A DNA stretch of 5,120 bases, from positions 1 through 5,120 of the forward strand of contig JAGWSE010000306.1 of the NCBI GenBank assembly GCA_028869395.1, written 5' to 3'. Origin of the DNA: Alphaproteobacteria bacterium. Its GTDB lineage: Bacteria; Pseudomonadota; Alphaproteobacteria; Caulobacterales; Caulobacteraceae. The translations under genes and the position numbers were made by a program. The notes beneath the pieces are model-generated. The model was not told where the DNA came from. It searched no databases and worked only from the letters and a program-made list of their open reading frames with translations. Shown piece after piece: positions 1 to 4,440 of this stretch (position 1 is its first letter; every line of letters begins with the position of its first letter).

Positions 1-553
1 GCACCGCCATGAACAGCGCGAGGTAGGCGATCGGGGTCGGGCGGCCGACCACGAAGACGTAGACCGGCGCTAGCGCCGCAGCGGTCAGCGCCGCCAGCGA
101 GGAGATCCGGAACAGGAAGGCCATGACGAGCCAGGTCGCGCCGGCCAGGACGCCGACCGGCCAGGCGGCGGCGAGCAGGGTCCCGAAGAAGGTCGCCACG
201 CCCCTGCCGCCCCTGAAGCCGAGCCAGACGGGGAAGAGGTGGCCCAGGAAGGCCGCGCCGCCGGCCATGGCGGTCAGCATGGACTGGGCCGGAAGGGTGG
301 AATTGCGGGTGGCGAGGAAGGCCAGAAGCACGGCCACCGCGCCCTTGCCGCCGTCGCCCAGCAGGGTGATCAGCGCCAGATCCTTTCGGCCGGTCCGCAG
401 CACGTTCGTGGCGCCGATGTTCCCGGAGCCGATGGAGCGCACGTCCGGTGCGCCGCCCAGCTTTGTGGCGATCACGCCAAAGGGGATGGACCCCAGCAGA
501 TAGCCGCCGACAAGCGCCACGGCGATCTGGATCACAGTCAGGCCTTCGAACAT
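1..553 (-). CDS. plsY: Glycerol-3-phosphate acyltransferase PlsY (acyl-phosphate dependent), C-terminus cut by window edge
   Basis: PlsY is an inner-membrane enzyme that moves an acyl group from acyl-phosphate to the sn-1 position of glycerol-3-phosphate, giving lysophosphatidic acid, the first committed step of phospholipid synthesis. I translated 184 codons from the ATG at 553; families run about 195-220 residues, so only a short tail is missing. Visible family motifs are GSIPFGVI (21-28), then D37/R39 and GSGNIGATNVLR (42-53), D67 with GGKG (68-71), and GHLFPVW followed by GFRGGRGVATFFG (104-124), the phosphate-binding-loop-like motif 2. The start of the third motif, RPTPIAYL (171-178), is just reached. 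Hydrophobic stretches at about 5-28, 58-80, 93-112, 125-148 and 152-170 fit a polytopic membrane protein. The start is supported by a GGGGGAGG Shine-Dalgarno 7 bases upstream. Motif 2 has arginine where lysine is usual (FKGGK). It lies downstream of pyrC' on the same strand but seems to have its own promoter. Confidence 0.95.
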   Translation of the reverse strand, partial: MFEGLTVIQIAVALVGGYLLGSIPFGVIATKLGGAPDVRSIGSGNIGATNVLRTGRKDLALITLLGDGGKGAVAVLLAFLATRNSTLPAQSMLTAMAGGAAFLGHLFPVWLGFRGGRGVATFFGTLLAAAWPVGVLAGATWLVMAFLFRISSLAALTAAALAPVYVFVVGRPTPIAYLALFMAV

Positions 554-560
554 GCGCGTG

Positions 561-568
561 CCTCCCCC
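561..568 (-). promoter_or_regulatory. Strong Shine-Dalgarno of plsY
   Basis: On the minus strand GGGGGAGG lies 7 bases before the plsY ATG at 553. It fixes the start MFEGLTV, which also matches the usual short N-terminus before the first membrane segment of PlsY. Confidence 0.7.
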
Positions 569-579
569 GTTCGCCTTAG

Positions 580-608
580 GTTCTAGCGGCCCGCGGTCCG
601 CCCGTCAC
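580..608 (-). promoter_or_regulatory. Predicted housekeeping sigma promoter of plsY
   Basis: Read on the minus strand, GTGACGG (608-602) is followed after 14 bases by GCTAGAAC (587-580). The Caulobacter housekeeping consensus is TTGACGS, 10-14 bases, GCTANAWC; the -10 box matches at all 8 positions and the -35 box at 6 of 7. Transcription would start near 573, leaving a leader of about 20 bases that contains the Shine-Dalgarno. This suggests that plsY can be expressed apart from pyrB-pyrC'. The match is seen directly; promoter activity is inferred. Confidence 0.55.
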
Positions 609-615
609 GTGCCGT

Positions 616-650
616 GATCCAGGACGTCCCGGGGAGGGCGGTCCGGGATC
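616..650 (-). repeat. Inverted repeat (hairpin) between pyrC' and plsY
   Basis: GATCC-A-GGAC (616-625) pairs with GTCC-G-GGATC (641-650), giving 9 base pairs with one A/G mismatch and a 15-base loop. It lies 26 bases after the pyrC' stop and just upstream of the plsY -35 box, where a 3' end or processing structure for the pyrBC' message would be expected. No run of U follows on the minus strand, so it is not a canonical intrinsic terminator. A terminator or RNA-stabilising role is only a possibility. Confidence 0.4.
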
Positions 651-676
651 CATCGGCGGAGGACGCGGCCCCCGGC

Positions 677-1966
677 TCAAGCCCGATAGACGACCCGTCC
701 GTCCGCGAGGGTCATCAGCACCTTGCCCTGCAGGCGGCGGCCGTCGAACGGGGAGTTCTTGGATTTCGACCGGAGCTTGTCGGTGTCGATGACCACGGGG
801 GTGTTCGGATTGACCAGCACCAGGTCCGCGGGCGCGCCCTTGGCGAGGCGGCCGCTGGCCAGGCCCAGGAGGTCGGCCGGGGAGCTGGTGACGGTGCGCA
901 CCAGGTCGATCAGCGGGATGCGGCCTTCGTGATGGAAGGTGAGCAGGGCCGGCAGGAGGGTCTCGAGGCCGACCGCGCCGGGGGCGGCCTCGTCGTAGGG
1001 CAGTCGCTTGTCCTCCGGCGGGGCGGGGGCGTGCGCCGAGACGACCACCTGGATGAGGCCCGAGGCCACCGCCTCGATGACCGCCTGCCGATCGTCCTCG
1101 GAGCGGAGCGGTGGGTCCAGCTTGCAGAAGGTGCGGTAGTCGCCGATGTCGATCTCGTTGAACGACAGGTGGTTGATCGAGGTGGTGGCGACCACCGGCA
1201 GGCCCTTGTCGCGGCCGCGCTTCAGGCTTTCCAGCGCCGCGGCGGTGGTGACCTGGTCTACCAGCAGGCGCGCGCCGGTGAGCTCGACCAGCGCCAGGTC
1301 GCGCTCCAGCATGATCTTCTCGGCCGCGCCCGGCACGCCCGGCAGGCCCATGCGCGAGGCGAACTCGCCCTCGCTCGCCGCTGAACCGCTGGTGAGCCAG
1401 GGATCGGCCGGACGGTGCGCCACGAGGGCTCCGAAGGCCTTGGCGTAGGAGAGCACCCGGCGGAAGACCTTCGAATTGACGATCGGCTTGTCGGCGTCGG
1501 TGAGATAGAGGCAGCCGGCCTCGGCCATCAGGCCGATCTCGGCCATGCGTTCGCCCTGCAGGCCCTTGGTCGCGGCGCCGGCGGGGTAGACCTTCACAAG
1601 CTCGATGTCGCGGGCGCGACGCAGGATGAAGTCGACGACGGACGGCTCGTCGACGACCGGATGGGTGTCGGGCTGGACGACGATGGTGGTCACGCCGCCA
1701 GCCGCGGCGGCCAGCGCCGCCGACTTCAGCGTCTCCTTGGTCTCCGCGCCCGGCTCGCCGGTCTTGACGCGGATGTCGACGAGGCCGGGCAACAGCAGGG
1801 CGCCGGCGCCGTCGACCACCTCGATGTCCTTCGACAGTCCGCCGAGCTCGCCGCCCCGGGCCACGTCGGCGATGACGCCCTCGACCACGAGCACCGCGCC
1901 CGGGCCGTCGTACCCGGAGGCGGGGTCGACGAGGCGCACGTTTGTGAAGGCGAGGGGTCGGCTCAT
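677..1966 (-). CDS. pyrC: Dihydroorotase-like protein PyrC', probably non-catalytic subunit of aspartate transcarbamoylase
   Basis: This 429-residue protein aligns end to end with class I dihydroorotases (amidohydrolase superfamily), for example LLLPGLVD (57-64), GVTTIVVQPDT (91-101), NPPLR-like LDPPLRSEDDRQ (283-294), GLETLLPALL (333-342) and a late SKSKNSPFDG (400-409). The catalytic residues are gone: the DxHxH zinc motif reads D64-I-R-V-K68, the substrate arginine before EPG is G70, the MPNT asparagine is D100, the HVST histidine is Q238 and the TDHAPH aspartate is A311. H184 and D157 may survive. Known PyrC' proteins of this kind (as in Pseudomonas) are structural partners that PyrB needs to assemble. 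The start overlaps the pyrB stop by 4 bases (ATGA) with no clear Shine-Dalgarno, so translation is probably coupled to pyrB. Annotation as an active dihydroorotase would be misleading. The family is sure; the lack of activity is inferred from residues. Confidence 0.93.
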   Translation of the reverse strand: MSRPLAFTNVRLVDPASGYDGPGAVLVVEGVIADVARGGELGGLSKDIEVVDGAGALLLPGLVDIRVKTGEPGAETKETLKSAALAAAAGGVTTIVVQPDTHPVVDEPSVVDFILRRARDIELVKVYPAGAATKGLQGERMAEIGLMAEAGCLYLTDADKPIVNSKVFRRVLSYAKAFGALVAHRPADPWLTSGSAASEGEFASRMGLPGVPGAAEKIMLERDLALVELTGARLLVDQVTTAAALESLKRGRDKGLPVVATTSINHLSFNEIDIGDYRTFCKLDPPLRSEDDRQAVIEAVASGLIQVVVSAHAPAPPEDKRLPYDEAAPGAVGLETLLPALLTFHHEGRIPLIDLVRTVTSSPADLLGLASGRLAKGAPADLVLVNPNTPVVIDTDKLRSKSKNSPFDGRRLQGKVLMTLADGRVVYRA

Positions 1967-2943
1967 CGGTCGTTCTCGAGCCGGGCCGCGAGCGAGGTCA
2001 GCACCGCCATGCGCGCCGCGACCCCCATCTCCACCTGATCTTGGATCAGGCTGACGGCGAGGTCGTCGGCCACGTCGGAATCGATCTCCACCCCGCGGTT
2101 CATCGGCCCCGGATGCATCACGCGCACGGTGGGCGCGGCGCAGGCGAGCTTCTCGCGGTCCAGCCCGTAGAAGCGGAAATACTCGCGCGTGGAGGGGGCC
2201 ATGACGCCGTCCATGCGCTCGAGCTGCAGGCGCAGCATCATCACGACGTCGGCGCCGGCGATGCCCTGGCGCAGATCGTGGAAGATCTCGCAGCCCCAGC
2301 GGTCGGCCTGGGCGGGCAGCAGGGTCGGCGGGCCCACCAGCCGCACGTGGGCCCCCAGCATCTGCAGCAGGGAGACGTTCGAGCGGGCCACGCGGGAGTG
2401 AAGGATGTCGCCGCAGATGGCGACCTTCAGGCCGGCGATGCGGCCGAAGGCGCGGCGCATGGAGAGCGCGTCCAGCAGGGCCTGGGTGGGATGCTCGTGC
2501 TGGCCGTCGCCGGCGTTGACCACCGAGCAGGTGACCTTCTGGGAGAGCAGGGCGGCCGCTCCGGAGGAGGCGTGGCGCACGACCAGCAGGTCCGGCTGCA
2601 TGGCGTTCAGCGTCACCGCCGTGTCGATCAGGGTCTCGCCCTTGGAGATCGAGGAGGAGCGGGGGCTCATGTTGACAACGTCGGCGCCCAGCCGCTTGCC
2701 GGCCAGCTCGAAGGAGCTCTGGGTGCGGGTGGAGTTCTCGAAGAAGAGGTTCATCAGCGTACGACCCTTCAGGAGGTCGAGCTTCTTCGAGGTCTGCCGG
2801 TTGAGGGCCACGAAGCCGTCGGCGAGGTCCAGGAGGTTGGCCACCTCCACCTCGTTCAGGTCGAGGACGGACAGGAAGTGCCGCTTGGGGAAGGAGAAGG
2901 TCCGGTTGAGGACCTCGGTCAGACCAGGCGGGGCGGCGCTCAT
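1963..2943 (-). CDS. pyrB: Aspartate carbamoyltransferase catalytic subunit PyrB
   Basis: PyrB condenses carbamoyl phosphate with L-aspartate to carbamoyl aspartate, the second step of de novo pyrimidine synthesis, in the cytoplasm. Numbered from the ATG at 2943 (326 residues, normal for the family), the N-terminal carbamoyl-phosphate domain shows FFENSTRT (67-74), SKGETL (100-105, lysine 101 of the flexible loop), VVRHASSG (121-128) and HEHPTQALLDAL (149-160). The C-terminal aspartate domain shows HSRVARSN (182-189), LRLQLER (237-243) and MHPGPMNRGVEI (276-287). A TTG codon directly before this ATG could extend the protein by one residue; ATG is preferred. There is no convincing Shine-Dalgarno, and a promoter-like -10 box ends 9 bases upstream, so the message may be leaderless. 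It is the first gene of a pyrB-pyrC' pair overlapping at ATGA. No pyrI-like regulatory chain gene is present, which fits an ATCase built with PyrC'. Confidence 0.97.
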   Translation of the reverse strand: MSAAPPGLTEVLNRTFSFPKRHFLSVLDLNEVEVANLLDLADGFVALNRQTSKKLDLLKGRTLMNLFFENSTRTQSSFELAGKRLGADVVNMSPRSSSISKGETLIDTAVTLNAMQPDLLVVRHASSGAAALLSQKVTCSVVNAGDGQHEHPTQALLDALSMRRAFGRIAGLKVAICGDILHSRVARSNVSLLQMLGAHVRLVGPPTLLPAQADRWGCEIFHDLRQGIAGADVVMMLRLQLERMDGVMAPSTREYFRFYGLDREKLACAAPTVRVMHPGPMNRGVEIDSDVADDLAVSLIQDQVEMGVAARMAVLTSLAARLENDR

Positions 2944-2952
2944 CAAAGGGCC

Positions 2953-2980
2953 GTCTTAGGCGAGGTCGGCCTTCAAGCCA
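2953..2980 (-). promoter_or_regulatory. Candidate pyrB promoter
   Basis: On the minus strand CCTAAGAC (2960-2953) matches the Caulobacter-type -10 box GCTANAWC at 6 of 8 positions. Upstream, TTGGCTT lies 14 bases away (weak -35) and TTGAAGG lies 9 bases away (better match, spacing one base too short). Transcription from it would begin around 2946-2947, practically at the pyrB start codon. The match is modest, so this is a tentative call. Confidence 0.35.
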
Positions 2981-2990
2981 AGCACCCCCT

Positions 2991-3018
2991 TTGCGAAGGC
3001 GCCCGGGCCGATTATGTC
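2991..3018 (+). promoter_or_regulatory. Weak candidate promoter of the DUF1993 gene
   Basis: TTGCGA (2991-2996) is followed after 16 bases by TATGTC (3013-3018). Both boxes are poor matches. If used, transcription would begin near 3025, downstream of the ATG at 3014 and upstream of the GTG at 3047, which would agree with the GTG start chosen for this gene. The 67-103 base divergent gap to pyrB must contain promoters for both directions, but this one is only a guess. Confidence 0.25.
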
Positions 3019-3034
3019 AGCGGCTCAGCCATCC

Positions 3035-3042
3035 AAGGGGGA
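3035..3042 (+). promoter_or_regulatory. Shine-Dalgarno that selects the GTG start of the DUF1993 gene
   Basis: AAGGGGGA lies 4 bases before the GTG at 3047. The in-frame ATG at 3014 has only a distant GAAGG 15 bases upstream. This ribosome binding site therefore favours the shorter reading, beginning (V)ATDLFTF. Confidence 0.55.
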
Positions 3043-3046
3043 ACTC

Positions 3047-3553
3047 GTGGCGACCGATCTCTTCACCTTCGTCGATCTCTATTCCAAAGGCCTGACGACG
3101 CTTTCGCACGTGCTCGAGCGGGGTGCGGCGCTCGCCAAGTCCAAGGGCGTTTCCGAGGCCGACATGCTCGAGTGGCGGCTCATCGACGACATGAACCCGC
3201 TGCGGTTCCAGGCCTTCGTCTGCATCAACTTCCCGAAGCAGTGGACGGCCCGGGTGCTCGGCCAGGAGGTTCCCGCCGACATCCCGAACGATCTCGACCT
3301 CGCGGGTCTCAAGGCCGCCATCGAGGAGTCCAAGGCGTTCCTCGCCAAGCTGAAGCCCGAGCAGTTCGCGGGCCGAGACGACGTTCCCCTCAAGGTCAAC
3401 CTCGGCCAGATGGAGATGACGCTTCCGGCGGCCCAGTGGCTGACCGGTTTCGCCACCACCAACTTCTACTTCCACCTCTCCATCGCCTACGCGATCCTCA
3501 GGGCCCGCGGCGCGGACCTCGGCAAGCGGGACATGTTCGCCGGCGGACTCTAG
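3047..3553 (+). CDS. DUF1993 family protein of unknown function
   Basis: From the GTG at 3047 the product is 168 residues, the usual size for DUF1993 (PF09351) proteins, whose function is unknown; the family is thought to have a DinB-like helical-bundle fold. Features I recognise from the family are the N-terminal helix FVDLYSKGLTTLSHVL, the segment RLIDDMNPLRFQ (about 44-55), EVPADIPNDLDLAGLKAAI with the helix after it, and the C-terminal NFYFHLSIAYAILRARG followed by LGKRD (about 139-163). There is no signal peptide or membrane segment, so it is likely cytoplasmic. An in-frame ATG at 3014 would add 11 residues (MSAAQPSKGEL) that do not look conserved and lack a good ribosome site. It stands alone, divergent from pyrB and convergent with ruvX, so context gives no functional clue. 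No metal-binding DinB His triad is evident; H143 lies in NFYFHL. Confidence 0.85.
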   Translation: MATDLFTFVDLYSKGLTTLSHVLERGAALAKSKGVSEADMLEWRLIDDMNPLRFQAFVCINFPKQWTARVLGQEVPADIPNDLDLAGLKAAIEESKAFLAKLKPEQFAGRDDVPLKVNLGQMEMTLPAAQWLTGFATTNFYFHLSIAYAILRARGADLGKRDMFAGGL

Positions 3554-3565
3554 GAGCGACAGCCA

Positions 3566-3588
3566 GCGAAAGTGGGAACCGCTTTCGC
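3566..3588. repeat. Palindromic element at convergent junction, candidate bidirectional terminator
   Basis: GCGAAAG (3566-3572) pairs with CTTTCGC (3582-3588); inside, one U-G and two G-C pairs extend the stem to about 10 pairs around a GAA loop. Outer AGCC (3561-3564) and GGCT (3593-3596) could lengthen it past a small internal loop. It sits 12 bases after the DUF1993 stop and 21 bases from the ruvX stop, between converging genes. The core AAAGTGGGAACCG resembles an intergenic palindrome that I recall as frequent after genes in alphaproteobacterial genomes. There is no strong T run, so termination is inferred from position and symmetry. Confidence 0.6.
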
Positions 3589-3609
3589 GTCCGGCTGCGC
3601 GACGGACGT

Positions 3610-4071
3610 CTAGCCCGGCAGGTTCCGCAGCCGGTCGAGGGCGCCCTGCAGGATCCAGGCGGCGGCCGCCTTGTCGACCAGTTCGGCGCGGCGGGCGCGG
3701 GTGACGTCGGCCTCGTCGATGAGCATGCGGTTGACCGCCATCGAGCTCATCCGCTCGTCCCAGAAGGCGATGGGGACGTCACGCAGCCGGATCAGGTTGC
3801 GGGCGAAGGCCCGGTTCGACTGGCAGCGGGGCCCCTCGGTCCCGTCCATGTTCACCGGCAGCCCGATGACGACGCCGGCGGCGCGCCGCTCGTCCATGAG
3901 CCTGAAGAGCCGCTCGGCCTCGGTGGTGAACTTGCTCTTGCGGATCAGCTCCAGGGGCGAGGCGATCAGGCGCGTGGAGTCCGAGACCCCGACGCCGATC
4001 GTCTTCTCGCCCAGGTCGAGGCCGAAGAGGGCGCCTTGCGGCGGCAGGTCGGCGAGGTCCACGACGGGCAT
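3610..4071 (-). CDS. ruvX: RuvX/YqgF family pre-16S rRNA maturation nuclease (putative Holliday junction resolvase)
   Basis: The 153-residue product belongs to the YqgF/RuvX family (RNase H-like fold), which in Escherichia coli is needed for maturation of the 5' end of 16S rRNA and was first proposed as a Holliday junction resolvase. Visible motifs are GLDLGEKTIGVGVSD (17-31, first acidic residue D19), VVIGLPVNMDGTEGP (67-81), FWDERMSSMAVNRML (103-117, acidic E106) and LVDKAAAAWILQGALD (131-146, D133). All three acidic positions of the active site appear intact. Length is normal (about 140-165). The ATG at 4071 has no Shine-Dalgarno; a GCTAGAAG box ends 7 bases before it, so the mRNA may be leaderless. 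It is divergent from gatC across 79 bases and converges with the DUF1993 gene. Confidence 0.93.
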   Translation of the reverse strand: MPVVDLADLPPQGALFGLDLGEKTIGVGVSDSTRLIASPLELIRKSKFTTEAERLFRLMDERRAAGVVIGLPVNMDGTEGPRCQSNRAFARNLIRLRDVPIAFWDERMSSMAVNRMLIDEADVTRARRAELVDKAAAAWILQGALDRLRNLPG

Positions 4072-4077
4072 GGGCGG

Positions 4078-4085
4078 CTTCTAGC
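4078..4085 (-). promoter_or_regulatory. Candidate -10 box of ruvX promoter (leaderless start)
   Basis: On the minus strand GCTAGAAG matches the GCTANAWC -10 consensus at 7 of 8 positions and ends exactly 7 bases before the ruvX ATG. Transcription would then begin at or next to the A of the start codon. A TTGCAAG at 4100-4094 lies only 8 bases upstream, slightly too near for a standard -35 box, so the -35 element is uncertain. Confidence 0.4.
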
Positions 4086-4094
4086 GCTCATCGC

Positions 4095-4124
4095 TTGCAA
4101 AAGCACGCGAGGGGCGGCTAACCC
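4095..4124 (+). promoter_or_regulatory. Candidate promoter of gatCA
   Basis: TTGCAAA (4095-4101) is followed after 15 bases by GCTAACCC (4117-4124), 6 of 8 matches to the Caulobacter-type -10 box, with spacing one base beyond the usual 10-14. Transcription would begin near 4131, giving a leader of about 20 bases containing the gatC Shine-Dalgarno. TTGCAA is its own reverse complement, so it could be read in both directions of this divergent gap. The assignment is tentative. Confidence 0.35.
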
Positions 4125-4139
4125 AGCGCTTCCGAATTC

Positions 4140-4146
4140 AGGAGGG
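4140..4146 (+). promoter_or_regulatory. Shine-Dalgarno of gatC
   Basis: AGGAGGG lies 4 bases before the ATG at 4151, a near-ideal anti-16S match that fixes the gatC start. Confidence 0.7.
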
Positions 4147-4150
4147 CCCG

Positions 4151-4438
4151 ATGGCCATCGACGCTGCGACCGTGCGCAAGGTCGCCAGGCTCGCGAGGAT
4201 CGCCGAGCCCGAGGACCGGCTGGAACCGCTCGCCAAGGAGCTCTCCGGCATCCTGAACTGGATCGAGCAGCTGAACGAGGTCGACACCGACGGCGTGGAG
4301 CCGATGACCACGGCCATCCACACCCCGCTGCCGATGCGCGAGGACGAGGTGACCGACGGCGGCCATCCGGAGCGCGTGCTGGCCAATGCGCCGAAGACGG
4401 CCGACCACTTCTTCGTCGTGCCGAAGGTGGTCGAATAG
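4151..4438 (+). CDS. gatC: Asp-tRNA(Asn)/Glu-tRNA(Gln) amidotransferase subunit GatC
   Basis: GatC is the small subunit of the GatCAB amidotransferase, which converts misacylated Glu-tRNA(Gln) and Asp-tRNA(Asn) to the amidated forms; it wraps around and stabilises the GatA-GatB contact. The 95-residue product is full length for the family. Diagnostic parts are VRKVARLARI (8-17), the helix with ELSGILNWIEQLNEVDT (30-46), VEPM (49-52), REDEV (63-67) and the C-terminal LANAPKTADHFFVVPKVVE (77-95). The strong AGGAGGG ribosome site supports the ATG. It is followed after only 2 bases by gatA, so the two form an operon and are probably translationally coupled. Confidence 0.96.
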   Translation: MAIDAATVRKVARLARIAEPEDRLEPLAKELSGILNWIEQLNEVDTDGVEPMTTAIHTPLPMREDEVTDGGHPERVLANAPKTADHFFVVPKVVE

Positions 4439-4440
4439 CC

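Noticed and set aside
123..586. Plus-strand frames opposite plsY
   Set aside because: They are antisense to PlsY, whose motifs are unmistakable on the other strand, and have no recognisable content.
605..617. Small inverted repeat TCACG-TGC-CGTGA overlapping the plsY -35 box, considered as an operator
   Set aside because: A 5-base arm with a 3-base gap arises easily by chance in this composition and matches no regulator site I know.
614..1384. Long plus-strand open frame of 256 codons antisense to pyrC', and another at 1415-2038
   Set aside because: Both oppose a clearly recognised gene, have low-complexity Arg/Gly/Asp-rich translations and match no family. Long antisense frames are expected in GC-rich DNA.
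4131..4140. Possible CcrM methylation site (GANTC) before gatC
   Set aside because: The sequence is GAATTC, not GANTC. GANTC sites elsewhere in the window fall in coding sequence without clustering.
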